From positions 916,001 to 980,000 of the forward strand of contig JAQJVL010000001.1 of assembly GCA_035578905.1 (NCBI GenBank): a stretch of 64,000 nucleotides of DNA, written 5' to 3'. Below the pieces are notes generated by a model that worked only from the letters and a program-made list of their open reading frames with translations, was not told the DNA's origin and searched no databases. This document shows positions 48,567-60,384 of this stretch, piece by piece; the first letter of the stretch is position 1; every line of letters starts with the position of its first letter. Position numbers and translations under genes: made by a program. This DNA is from Stictocephala bisonia. Taxonomy: Eukaryota; Arthropoda; Insecta; Hemiptera; Membracidae.

Positions 48567-48712
48567 GTAAGAACAACTTTGGCTACATTAACTTTAATTT
48601 TTTAGTTAATGAACTACATTCGTACAGATACGGTGTGCTTGATCTTTGGTATTCTAGTGGTTCTCAGTATGTTTCCAGTTGTGTACAACCTTTGATTATA
48701 TACTCCTACAAT

Positions 48713-48888
48713 AGATATCCCATCTAATAGGAATATTTGTGTCAGTAATTTTGTTAGTTTGTGTGGCCCGCAACCACAGCTGGTTTAAACTGCATTACAT
48801 TTACATGGGACTACACTAGCGCTCCACAATGGACCACCAAAACAGCTGATATTTCGAGGTTCAAAATTTTACATTGGATGGGAAATCT
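48713..48888. mobile_element. TIR MITE, 176 bp (best copy)
   Basis: AGATATCCCATCTAAT at the left is mirrored by ATTGGATGGGAAATCT at the right (14/16). Internal blocks CAGCTGGTTTAAACT, GGACTACACTAGC and CCAAAACAGCTGAT recur at 11270-11410 and, in part, at 25120-25240 and 52005-52175 (minus). It lies about 150 bp downstream of the bru3 exon. Confidence 0.65.
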
Positions 48889-49220
48889 ATTTACGTCTAA
48901 AATCAATGGTACAACTTATTAATTAAAAAAATAAATTGTAGACCTTGACTATAATCTAATCACAATAAAAGTTTGAATGTGGGTAGTTTTAATAGAAATT
49001 AGAATGTTGGATAAACTGAAATATAAGAAAATCTTGGTTATAGGATAATATAAGTAATACTAAATTATTGTTAAATACAACAACCTTTTGAACCAGAAAT
49101 TCAATAAACGTATTCTTTTGATTTTGTAGTACCACCTAAAAATATTCTCGTACCCCAAGGTGCGTACCACTGTCTGAAAAGCACTGGCCAGGTGATTGCA
49201 AAATATCAAATAAGTAATAT

Positions 49221-49379
49221 ATTAACAACTAGTTCTTCCGGTGTCAACCACGTCAAAGGACTGAGGTCTCAGCCTAACCACTGAGAATGCCACATCGTAG
49301 CATGGGCGAAACGTCTGGAATTGTATATATTGTAAATAGTCCTTTGACGCGGTTGACACCGGAAGAACTAGTTGTTAAT
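49221..49379. mobile_element. 159-bp hairpin element with 42-bp arms
   Basis: 49221-49262 (ATTAACAACTAGTTCTTCCG... ending AAAGGACT) is the inverse of 49338-49379 with a single mismatch. The 75-bp loop contains GGGCGAAACGTCTGGAATTG. It is probably a short non-autonomous foldback insertion; near-identity of the arms means it is young or conserved. Confidence 0.8.
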
Positions 49380-52004
49380 AATGACTCCAGCCGCTTAAGC
49401 TTACGAAATAGGATTAAGTAATATATGTTCAATAAAGTGTAATAATTAAACGTTTTACAGTATGTATAAAAATCACATAATGATTATACAGAATATGGAG
49501 TCTATGGAGATATAAAAAATAATCAGGCCTACATTACAACTTTTAAATTTTCGTTTGATTTATTTTTACGTATTTTAAAACTTTTTAAAACTGTTGCTGT
49601 ATGCTTTGTTACCAGCATACCAACACTAAGCAAAAAACATATGCTTCAAGCATTGGTACAATTTATAATTACTCTAAATATATATTTAAGTAAAACATGT
49701 ATTTATATAAAAAAATTTGATCGTATAAAATTTATACATACCCTATCTATGTATAAATTTTATAGCCCTAAGTAAGAATTGATTATATTACCAATATAAT
49801 CAACAATTTAGCTAACGTTTCATAAAATATTAAAAACATAAATCATTACAAAGATCTGGGGTTGGTAAGGAACGTATTATACAGTACATGATCAAGTATT
49901 TACTGTTAATAAAAGCCAATTTTTATTTTCATAAGATTTCAAACTTCGTTACAATAATAATTAATATATACGAAACCTGATAAATAAATGATTATTTATG
50001 ATACACTCGAATAGTTTTACGTAGTATTCTTATGTTGTTTTAAGTAATTGAATATTAAAACAAAAGTAGTATATGTATTTGTATTCCAAAAAGTACATTT
50101 TGTAGCATACAGAAAATAAAGTCAGAATAAATTGTATGGAACTGGTTGAAGTAAAGGGGTAATATTGAACGTCTCATAAAGAAGGATTAGGTATTGAATC
50201 CAGCCCTCTTGTATGCGCTTAAGCCAGCTGCTCTCAAACAAAAATTCCTGGCAGAATATGAACTGAACAGTTTTATATCAGCATTTAAATGGAGATTGTA
50301 TTAATTTAATTTACAAACATTTGTGTTTTGTACATTTAATATGAATTCCTTCTTTAGATTTAAATATACGCACCTGATTATTGAATATCCAAACATTTTG
50401 AGTCTACAGGATTGCAAATTTTTAAATATAATGTAGGAATGATAAAATTAATATTTTTCACCAACCCCATACATAAATGAAATATTTTAAAATATATAAT
50501 TTAAAAGTTCACATACCAAAAGACATGGTCAATTTGTTTTGTTTTAAAGAATATTTTAAAATACATTAACAATTACATATGGGAAAAAAATATTGCATTG
50601 AAAATAATTTGCTTTATGCATACTGAAAACTGACTTATGAAAATGAACGTAATCTTAAGTAATTTTCTACGACTTGTTTGCACCTAGGCACCATAATTGT
50701 ACGACTAATGATTACCTACGCATGATTTCCAATAACAAAGGACATAACTTGCTTATCCAACACTCAATAGTTTATCTCCAATTCACGCAGTATTTTTGTT
50801 CACATTCTGATATCTGATTTGCAAATTAAAATGTTTCACAAACAAGCAAAAACAATGTTAAATTAAAGTTTAGATTTCTATCGTTTAATTTATTAATTAA
50901 GTTTTAATTAACAATTAAAGTTAATGTTTTTGGTTTTTCGGTTTTGATAGTGTTGTGTTAGTAAAAAATTCAAATCAATTTGTTTTGGTTTTTTACTAAC
51001 ATGTTATATGCAAATTAGGACGTTTTTCTAAAATATTATAGTATTTGTAATTACATATCCTAAAGTTTGACTCGAATGAGGAACTTTGGGAGGAGTCCAT
51101 GATTTCAATAGCTAAGCCTGAAGGAGAGATCGGGATAGTTTATGGGAGAACGACAATAGAATTCCTGGCACATGTGCATCCCTTGGGCCGGGTTAGGACA
51201 TCGACAGTCCACGAGCACGTGTGACGAGACAGCAACAGCTGACACAGACATTGTCAACTTCGCTGAGATATTCTTATATATAATACGAGACGCCGGTTTT
51301 TGTCAATGTAACTTATTTCTAAGCCAATTTAAACGGTTGAGGTGTTAAGAAATGTTCCTCCGCTCACAGTTGTGCAATAAGGTCTTAATTTTTCAATATT
51401 TTCACCTTGAAGGGGATGGGAAGCCCTCAAAGTACGTTTTCCGGCCATAAAAATAACATGGAGAGTTTTAAATGAATCGAAAAGTAACAGCTGTTTAAAT
51501 GTAAACATTGTTAAATGTAAACAGCTATGTAAATGTACATTGTTTAAATGAAAACAATGTACATTGTTTAACATTGATGAGGTTTCATAATGTTACACCA
51601 GGGAAGATTGTAGGCATGATTTTAATGGTTATCTAATGCATTTTGTTTATGAAGGGCTGTCTAATTAATCTTTTGCTGTAAAAAAAAATAAATAAATAAA
51701 TAAATTGAACACGTTTGAAATATGACAAGTAATATTATTGGGTGTTTACGATACAAAATAGTTAGCAACGCAAGTAACGTTAGTGAGATATTTTAAATAG
51801 ATTTAATATTGTGGTTTTACGTTATACAGGTAACCCACTATTATTCGTAATAAAAAATCACTGGCTGAGGCCAAGATGTAACGAGCGCAGCGAGTGGTGG
51901 GGTTGGCACACATAGCGTGCAGGAGTGTCCCCTAGTATTATGTATTAGAACAAAATTACTCAATCTTATGTACAGTGCACTTCATTTTTAGATCCCCTAA
52001 TAGT
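49380..52004. other. Intron spacer with one GC-richer patch
   Basis: Mostly AT-rich. About 51060-51270 is richer in G/C, and the minus strand shows VDNVCVSCCCLVTRARGLS-like sequence that could be the cysteine-rich end of a LINE, but I cannot confirm it. Around 51485-51570 short ACATTGTTTAAATG-like units are repeated in tandem. Confidence 0.4.
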
Positions 52005-52175
52005 ACTGACTTTAAACTCTCTAAACAATCTCTCAACCAAGGACAAATTTTGTGTCTCTAATAATCAGCTGTTTTGGAGTTCAGTAGAGAGAGAGAGCAG
52101 TAGTTAAACCATATGTAGTATTAGACCTCACTAACTAACTAAGTTACTGGCACAAACATTATTATTATATGAGAT
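52005..52175 (-). mobile_element. MITE copy related to the 48713 element
   Basis: On the minus strand: GATATCTCATATAATAATAA, TTGTGCCAGTAA, GTGAGGTCTAATACTAC and CTCCAAAACAGCTGATTATT follow the order of 48713-48888. A short GAGAGAGAGA run is present inside. Confidence 0.45.
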
Positions 52176-52240
52176 ATCTATTTGTAAGTTATATAAAATT
52201 AAATAGTTTTTTAATTAGCATAATACGTGTTGGTACGTAC

Positions 52241-52559
52241 ATATACAGTACAAGTAAACGTCACAAAATACAAATGTATTACAATACAAGCACAAAATGC
52301 ATAAATATATTACAATACAAGTACAAAATGCACAAATATTATGGTGATCGATTTCGGTGAACCACGCTCACCTTCCTCAGACTAAGAGGGATTCACAAAA
52401 CAATAATTCTTTTTAGAATCCCTCTAGTCTGAGGAAGGCGAGCGTGGTTCACCGAAATCGATCACCATAATATTTGTGAATTTTGTAGTTGCATTGTAAT
52501 ATATTTGTGCTTATATTGTAATAAATTTGTGTTGTGTGATGTTTACTTGTACTGTATAT
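52241..52559. mobile_element. Foldback element with near-complete hairpin, about 319 bp
   Basis: The left arm (52241-52400) starts ATATACAGTACAAGTAAACG and the right arm (52410-52559) ends with its inverse. Arms stay alignable for about 150 bp with roughly 10% differences and a small gap, separated by a spacer of about 10 bp. Each arm contains two or three copies of a 28-31-bp subrepeat (ACAATACAAGTACAAAATGC type) and an inner block TGGTGATCGATTTCGGTGAA followed by CCACGCTCACCTTCCTCAG. The same subrepeat forms a longer array at 63785-64000. Confidence 0.88.
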
Positions 52560-52813
52560 TAAATCAATTATAATAGTTGAATAAATACTTATTTTAGATT
52601 TTGTTTAATATTATTCGATAGCTCTACTAACTGAAACACGTATATAATTATATATATATATATATGCAAACTATGGAATGAATACAGAAGAATACAGTAG
52701 AAGGAAGTCGGCAGATGACAATCAGTTTGAGGTTTGAATAGTTCGGAATAGAAACAAATCGAATTACTATTATAGTCCATAAACTATAAACATGTTTTCT
52801 CACAACCATTTGC
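52560..52813. other. Spacer with short (TA)n
   Basis: AT-rich sequence with a TATATATATATATA tract at about 52646-52664, between the foldback element and LINE-2. Confidence 0.5.
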
Positions 52814-54530
52814 AAAGACTTTATACTATTTAATGATTACAAATACCGAGAATCCTACAGTCTGAAGAATGGAGACGTTGTTTGGTGGTGTTTAGGCAAA
52901 GGTTGTAAAGCCTCCATAAAAACACACGGAGACAAGGCTGCAATATATTCATCTAACGAGACTCACATTGGACATCATCCTGTGACGATGCGAGCCCTCA
53001 CGCCTACAAATTCGCAGCAGAAACGACGCCCTATTTCGACCACCTCTGTGCCTCTTGACATTCCGACCTTCACCTATACATCTGCCTCCTCTCTTCTCTG
53101 TCATACTCCTGAAACACCACCAAAAGTATCAACCATGCAACGGCCACAGAGTGTGTAACGGATCAACTATGCACTACTCCATCCACAGACTGTGTAACGG
53201 AGAACAATGCCCTCAAGGAACAACTGGCAGTCCACCGAAATGAGTACCGGGTTGTCTTGTACTACTCGGTGGAATCTGACCAATGACTCCCCAAATACAC
53301 TGATAGTATTTTTCTGCCTCCGCTTTCCAGCTACTCAAACAGTTTTTAAGGAAGCGTCCTGTAGTCCTATCACCATAGATTGTGCTATGCAGTGTGATCC
53401 TACTCCTATCACTTGTGAAGACCAGTTTTGTATTTAAACAGGGAAATGGTAAATAGCCTTAAAACTTCAATTGAGGTTCTTGAAGCACAGATTTTATGTC
53501 TAAAAAAAGAGTTGGTAACTGCGAGAGGAACGTTGGAGAAGGAAGTAAATTACGACGACTGCAGGATAAAAACTAAATCTAAATATCTGACAACTGGAAA
53601 CAAATCAACCTCATTAATGACTTCAATTGTTATGTATTGGTTAATAAAACAGCTGGAAAGATAAAGAAAAATAATAGAAAGCAATGATAATAATAAAACA
53701 AAAAAGTAACACCTATTACTTTTAAATGCGCAGGGACCGAGGGATATGAGGCCAACCGATGTTGTCCAAGTTGCCACGTCAAAGAACACTCCAATTAAAG
53801 AAGTAATTTTTGGCAAAGTCGTTATTGAGGGGACCTCGGAGTCTAGCAAGTATCCTGCAGCAGTGTGTCGGCCAATCTACGTCAGTGACTGGAGTGTGTA
53901 AGCCTTCTGCAAGGCTGCTTGATGTTACCTCTGGGTCTCCCTCACCACCTGGAAGCTGTTGCATTGTACTCGCTGGAACCAATGACGTTGCTGTCGGTGA
54001 GGCCATGAATATATCACACCTAAAGCAATTTATATTATTTAAGAAGAACACAGCTGAAGTCATCGTCAGCTCCCTACCCCATAGACACGACCTGCCCAGA
54101 AACCATCCAGTGAATCGTCAGACATCACTCGCCAATTCCTACATCATTGAGCTTTGCGACAGGCTTAAAGTGAAAGGCGCTGATTCATCCGTCACGTGAT
54201 ACATCTGCGAACACCAGGCAAAGGCTGGCTCGACTGATTTTGGACGTGCTCGTGGATGCCAGCCAACCAGCAGCTGATCTAGGTGCCCACCAAGGCTCTC
54301 TCACCAACCCAATTTCTAGAAGATCTACACTTCCGGACGTGTCGTTGCTACCGTTTTGCCCACATGACAGCTTTGCTGACGCTGTAAAGAGATCTCGCCA
54401 TAGTACATCAGTACCTAGTGATCAGGTTCCTCTTGATGACTCTTGTACTTTTTTGGGGGACGGTCGATCCAGAGTTCCGTCTGCAAAAATGACAATGTCC
54501 ACCCTCCCATCTCATTTATTAAACCCGTAA
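52814..54530 (+). pseudogene. LINE-2 ORF1: FLYWCH-like finger, coiled coil, SGNH/esterase
   Basis: ORF1 products of LINEs bind the element RNA. The first open part (to the stop at 53156) reads LFNDYKYRESYSLKNGDVVW, then WCLGKGCKASIKTHG and ETHIGHHP. This fits a FLYWCH zinc finger: Y-x-Y, W-C, a second Cys four residues on (C-x4-C), then a terminal His cluster. The usual HxH is here HxxHH. A linker follows, then heptad-like coiled-coil segments (ENNALKEQLAVHRNEYRVV; SIEVLEAQILCLKKELVTAR). From 53810 the frame gives LASILQQCVGQSTSVTGVCK, then CCIVLAGTNDV with the GTND box (53975) and VIVSSLPHRHDLP. This is the block III and following region of SGNH-type esterases, known in CR1 ORF1. The GDSH box is lost to decay. 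Several frame breaks; not functional. Confidence 0.75.
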
Positions 54531-54539
54531 ACTTTTTTC

Positions 54540-57300
54540 AAAATTCTTCATAAAAATTGCCAAATAGGCACAAATAAATTAAACGATCTCCAATTGCAAT
54601 GTAATGAATTGAAACCGGATTTATTTATAGTTCCAGAACATGGGTTTATATCAAACACAATAAGTTATTTTAAGATTCAAAATTATGAACTTACAAACTA
54701 TGTCATAATAACCAATCACAAAGGAGGTGGTGTGGCTATATTCATTAGATCTCCAATTAAATTTAAATGTATCATTTCAGACTTAGGCTCAGAAATCGAT
54801 CTGGAGCTGGCCGGTGTTGAAGCCTGAGGGATGGTTGCTATCGTGGACCTCCTAGTGGAGACAATGGTCCTTTTCCGGAATTTTGATCTTCTTCTCCACC
54901 GGCTATCTTCTTCTTTCAAACAATTTATAATTATAGGCAATTTTAACATAAATATTTTGGAACATGCTGGTCGAAAGACCAGCATATTAGGGACTTATTG
55001 CAATCTTACGGATTGAAGTGGTCTCTAAATTTGCCCACACGAGTTACAGTGAGTTCAAGCACAGCCATTATTAATATAATCACTAACATAAAAAACTTCT
55101 CGGTGTCAGTACTAAAATTAACTATATCTGACCATTACGAACAGGAGGCAGTAATCTCGGGATGCTCTCTACAGCAAGAGCTCTACAGCACTGACTCATT
55201 AAAAAGGCTGCTTCGGCCACATAACGTTTCGTTATTGAAAACAACACTTAAGAAGGAAGACTGGAATTTACAGACAATTTTACTAGCACAGATGATATGT
55301 ACAATGCGTTCAACGAATTTTCAAACTTCCATATAAATATACTAGTTGCCCACTAAGTAAAGAAATTTTTTTAAATAAACGGAAGGAGAATACTTGGATA
55401 ACGCGTGGTATCTTGGTTTCTAGGGATAAGCTCAAACTTTACTCAGTCTTACCTACAGACTCGACAAACCCTTTATTTAAACAATTTTACAATATATACA
55501 AAAAAAAACATACAACAAAGTTATAAAGACTGCCAAATCCCTAGAAGTCAACCAAATACTTGTTAGTGCTAAAAGCTTTTCCAAAGCTGCTTGGAAGATT
55601 ATAAATATCACAAAAAACGTGTCTTCAAAGAAACCAATCAGGTTAAATATTAATGGGCATGTCTACGATGACCCAAAATCATTAGCAATGGAGTTTAATA
55701 AGCTTTTTTCAACTGTTATGTCCAGATGAATCCAAATAGAAAATTGTGTAGCGTGGACACTACCCAAGAGAGGCGGGTTTTATGGTTCATGATGCTGTCT
55801 CTTGTGTGTGAAGCGGAAGTGGCTCGGGTGATTAAAAATCTTCCACCTAAATTATCCGAGGATATCAATGGTATTTCAACGTGGTTATTAAAACAGTGTA
55901 CTGAAAGTATTTTGTGCCTGTTGGCGAAAATAATAAACTTTTCGTTCGAAACGGGGTTGTTTCCTTCCAAATTAAAAAAATTGCAAAAGTAGTTCCGGTG
56001 TTTAAAAAGGAATACCCAACGGTCTTGAACAACTACCGTCCTATTTAAATTTTACCAGCTCCAAATAAAATCTTTGAAAATGTATTTATTTCCAAGCTGC
56101 TTGATTTTATTGATAAAGAAAAAATTCTGAGCAAGATCCAATTTGGTTTTAGACCTGGAAAGTCAACCAATGACGCTGTCACCAGACTGGTCGATTTAGT
56201 GTTGGACGGATTAGAAAACAGACAAAAAATGGTTGCTGTTTTTTTAGACTTGTACAAGGCCTTTGATTGTGTCAATCACAACCTTCAACTAACAAAACTT
56301 GAAAGATGTGGCATTCGCGGACTTCCTTACTCGTAGCTCAAATCTTACTTGGACGACATAAGTCAATGTGTTCAAATTGGTGATTCATTTTCTAATAGTA
56401 AAAGAGTTCATTGTGGAGTTCCATAGGTGTCTATTCTAAGCCTAGTTCTCTTCCTGGTTTACGTTAATGAGATAGGGTATTCTGTTTTGAGTGGAAATTT
56501 CGTTCAATATGCGGATGATACAACACTCTGCTTCAATGCTGATTCCATTCTTGCACTCGAAATTGAAGCGTTCACTAATCTTAATGCCTGTGTTCGACAA
56601 TTTGAAAGTGAATATTTATCTACAAACTATTAAAAAAAATTACATTAATTTTTCTTTAAGAGATCGAGAGCCTTACTTAAAGCCACTGATAATGATTTAT
56701 GGCATTCTTATTGAAGAAACAAATTCTGTCAAGTTCTTTGGAATTCACATAGATAGGGCGTTGACCTAGAGCTGCCACATTGACAGTGATTGTGCAAAAA
56801 TTGCCTATGCTATTTTTGCTTTGAGAAACATTTCAAAATGTTCCACAGTTAAGTTACAGTTAATGGCCTATTTTGGTCTCATTTACCCTCACCTTACCTA
56901 CGGAGTAAGACTGTGGGGTAGCTATTCCTTAGAAAAACTTCAAAGACTTTTTCAGCTACAAAAAAGAGCAATCCGAATAATTTCCAAATTAAAAGTTTGA
57001 GAGTCATGGAAACAGTCCTTCAGTGAATTAGGTTTGCTAACGCTGCCTTGAATTTGCATTTTTGAGACTGCACTCTATTGTAGATTCAAATGTAATTTAA
57101 CACGAGGTAGCGAAATCCATCAACACGAAACAAGAAGTAGTCACAATTTTAGAATGGCTCGGCACCGTACATCGGCACTGGAACGCAAACCGTCTGTAGC
57201 AAGCGTCAAACTTTAAACATTCTCCCAGATTATATTAAAATAGATGGAAATTTAAACAAATTCAAGACTCGATTAAAAGGCTACTTAGTGGCTCTCGCTT
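54540..57300 (+). pseudogene. LINE-2 ORF2: endonuclease and reverse transcriptase, decayed
   Basis: Endonuclease blocks: LQCNELKPDLFIVPEHG (54594 on), HKGGGVAIFIR, IIIGNFNINI (the GDFN box with Asp changed to Asn, about 54930), PTRVTVSSSTAIINI and TISDHYEQEAV (catalytic SDH retained). Linker: WITRGILVSRDKLKLYS. RT: VIKNLPPKLSEDINGISTWL, NNYRPI, QFGFRPGKSTNDAV (about 56139), FLDLYKAFDCVNH with the first catalytic Asp (about 56241), VHCGVP then a stop, and FVQYADDTTLCF with the catalytic Asp pair (about 56508). At least five in-frame stops (for example after NYRPI, PYS and GVP) and several frameshifts inactivate it. The C-terminal GSEIHQHETRSSHNF parallels LINE-1. Confidence 0.85.
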
Positions 57301-57590
57301 GTTATTATGTGGGTGAATTTATAGCAGACCCCTAATTTGCAGACGGCTCGAGAGAGATCCTGTATAACTGTTATTGCTGTAGAAGAGTGTTTGTAGTGAA
57401 TGAATGCGTGACTCAGTGTATGAATGAACTCCTCACTAAACTTTGCTGAAATTGATATTATAGTTTTTTATCCCATCACTTAATGTATCATTAGTTTGTA
57501 TGATCATTATTACTAATAATATGACTTTTGCTATACAATATGTACATATTGTCAAAAAGCAATAAAAGCTATTTCATTTCATTTAATTGA

Positions 57591-58810
57591 TCTCCAAAAT
57601 TAATATATATTGGTTATAAAAAAATGTATTTAAATTTATAATTGAACAACTCATGCCATAATATTCGGTACCTGGCAAACCTTGGTTGGAATAGTGTTGG
57701 CACACTATGCACATGGGCCATATGATTTATCAAAGTGGGTAATAATAATCAATGTGGCTAAGCACTCAAACCATTTGAACCGATATGACTAGCAATTTAT
57801 ACACACATTGAAAAAATTTTGTTATTTAGAGGTGAAGTTAGGACTATAAAATATTCTCTACCACTTAACCTCAAACAATAAATACAATCCGAAATACAAT
57901 GTGAACACCCATATTCTACATATAGAAGCAAAATACTCATATTAGAAATTATATTTATTGTTTTATGTTGATTATTTTGTTGTTAGTATACATTTATATA
58001 ATATATTTTTAAGTTATAAAATTTCTGAATATTTTATGACGTTTTGAATAAAATTAACTTTTATAAAATGTTCTATAAATTTCATAGTACGCTAAAATTG
58101 TTATCCTCATTAGTTACCTATATCATATAACCTTAATGCCTGACCTATAGTTCAAACAACTTTAAGTTTCGTAAGAAGGTCTAACTATTTACGAAAAGTA
58201 TTTTTTTTTGTCGATCGAATTTGATTTGTTGTTTTAAAACTTAATTTTTACAATACTTGTGGCTTTTTGTAACAACAATATTTCGTCTTTTTATTTATCA
58301 GCTTAAACTTTTGGTTCAAGTAACGCAAAAATAAATACAAATGCTTAATTATTTAAGTATTATTAGACTATTTATATGAATATTGATAATAGTCACTGTA
58401 AAAGGTATCGTTCTTTTCCTAGAAAACAGCACTACAGTTTCTTCCTAGATACTACTTTGTTTCTTACGATAGTAAAATAAAAGCACTTTATTTCCTACGA
58501 TATGGACGTTAATCAGTATATTTAAGTGAATATTAAAAGTACTTCTTATATATTAAAAGTGCTAACTATTATAAGTACAATTGAATGGAAAAATAATATA
58601 GTTTTTTTTTTTTTTTTTTTTTAGAAAATCTTACAAGACCTCGGGCAAAGCCTGTAAGAGATTGCATTATAATTGCATAATAATTTCTAACGTATTAGTA
58701 CTAGAGGGACTCACAAAGGTCTCTAAATGTATCTGTGAACGCCTCTGCTCAGATGGTAAACGTGATTGAACGAAAGTGATTACAATATATACAATCGTCG
58801 ATTTAACTAT
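57591..58810. other. Non-coding spacer with T-run
   Basis: AT-rich, with a T-run at about 58602-58622. Nothing else recognisable. Confidence 0.5.
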
Positions 58811-59128
58811 AGGATCTTTTCCGTTAATTCATTACCACTGTATTTTTTTCAGTTTCTGTTAGTTTAATACGGATTGATAACTATTCTATTGCTCTAAAAA
58901 CTATTCCCCAATCATTTTTACGTTTACTGTGGTATTCCTTAGCCACCAGGAATCCAATATTTCTGGCCTTATCTTATCGCTCTCCACAAACTTACACATG
59001 GAGAGCGTATTCGACGGTAATTCAATAATTGGATTTATCAGTTTGTGATCAAATTTAGTAGCCACCTAACCTAACCTAAACGTAATTGTAATAAAAAAGT
59101 AGTGGTAGTAAAGTAACGGAAAAGGTTC
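58811..59128. mobile_element. TIR MITE, copy 2 of the 18417/58811 family
   Basis: The left end GGATCTTTTCCGTTAATTCA and the inverse of the right end (GAACCTTTTCCGTTACTTTA) form terminal inverted repeats that continue through TACCACT. Interior blocks are collinear with 18417-18773. This is the more compact copy, about 318 bp. CCTAACCTAACCTAA inside is part of the element. Confidence 0.75.
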
Positions 59129-59925
59129 TAACTTTATACTGCATTCAGTTAAACTTTATGATCTATAACATTTATTTCTATTGCTATTGTATAGTTCGGC
59201 TAAAACAATATAAAAATGTCAATTATACTTGATAAATAGGAATGAAGTAAAGTTTCATCAGCAAATGGCCACTAGGAGACTAATTGGCAGAATGGTATAA
59301 CTGAGCGTGGTTGAGGATTACCTGGTCAGTTACAGCTATCACGAGTCTTCAAATATAGTTGGCCAACCTGTGAGAGGGTTGAACAAAACGACCAACCCAA
59401 TTAGTGGCACACCCCGTAAACAGATTACGAATTAATTACGTTTAACGGCCACCTAACTGGGGTAAAATAACAAGGTCATAACACTCTGCATTACCACAAT
59501 ATCTTTATATGTGTTTAATCTGTGAATTACCTCAGATCATTGTTTTTATTAGTTTTTTTAATTTTTTTTATTATCATTACCTTTGCAAACTGATTAGTCT
59601 TTAAATATTTATGAAACCATATAGCTATTTGATGGTTATAGATTTCCACTTGACACTAATACACTTATTAATAAATTTTACATTTTATTACCATTTTGTT
59701 CCAATTAAACATTATGTTTTTTATCTGAATCCGATTATATACATGATAAAAAAACTCCAAGAGCCTAGTTTACTTTTCTTTTATTTCCTTTTGTTGATAA
59801 AAACTTAAAACATCAGTTAATAAGGTCCACATACCTGTGAATGAACTTTATAAATTAGTTAAGTGCCGAAAGTTAGCTCATTTGTGGATTCAAACCATAG
59901 AAACCACTGTCTGAAGCTTTAAACA
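59129..59925. other. Non-coding spacer
   Basis: AT-rich. The 65-codon hydrophobic frame at 59611-59808 has no recognisable family. Confidence 0.45.
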
Positions 59926-59929
59926 TTTT

Positions 59930-60290
59930 GCGGAAAACTGGTTTCCTGGTTTAATTGAAACATTAAATACACATGAACATGCGCTCGATGATTTGAAAAT
60001 TAAACTACCGCATCTTAATTCAAGTAAATACCTTTCTAAGAGACGAAATATGAAAAACAAAGTACTATTTCCTTGTTTGAGTCCTATCTGACTGGAAGGT
60101 GTCAGCTTAATATCTGCGGAAGTATGATCAAATGTGTCTACCAGGACTCCGTGCTCGGACCTCTACTGTTTACTTTGCACGTCAATGGCTTTTCCGACAC
60201 TCTTTCTCACTATAAATATCACCTTTATGTTGATTGCCTGCAAAAATATTCTATCAATTTGATAAATCAGGCCTTAATGATGGGGTGTGT
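59930..60290 (+). pseudogene. Small LINE reverse transcriptase fragment
   Basis: The open part at 60073-60280 reads FESYLTGRCQLNICGSMIKC, then DSVLGPLLFTLHVNG and YKYHLYVDCLQ. These are the FxSYLTxRxQ, PQGSVLGPLLFTLYVND and HLYADDxQ blocks of a Jockey/CR1-like RT; GVPQG is deleted and YADD is changed to YVDC, so the catalytic pair is gone. It ends abruptly where the minisatellite begins. Confidence 0.7.
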
Positions 60291-60384
60291 TTTGCATTAC
60301 CACTGTCAGTCAGCAGAAACGGTACGATTTATTCGTCTGCCACTTTGTCATACATCCTTTACTACTGAACATATTAGTGGGCGA

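Larger units (their letters stand above)
52814..57590 (+). mobile_element. LINE-2: nearly complete, decayed CR1-like retrotransposon
   Basis: Order of parts: FLYWCH-like finger (52814-52981), proline/threonine-rich linker, coiled coil, SGNH/esterase segment (53810-54199), endonuclease (54540-55330), RT (55530-57000) and C-terminus to about 57300. The 3' end is GCAATAAAAGC followed by ATTTCATTTC repeats (to about 57590). Both ORFs carry several frameshifts and stops, so the copy is old. It is a paralogue of LINE-1, which lacks the 5' half. Confidence 0.85.

Noticed and set aside
52400..52440. Hammerhead ribozyme
   Set aside because: CTGAGGA and GAAA flank a stem, but an extra A interrupts the core and no stems I or III could be drawn, so it is kept only as a conserved hairpin.
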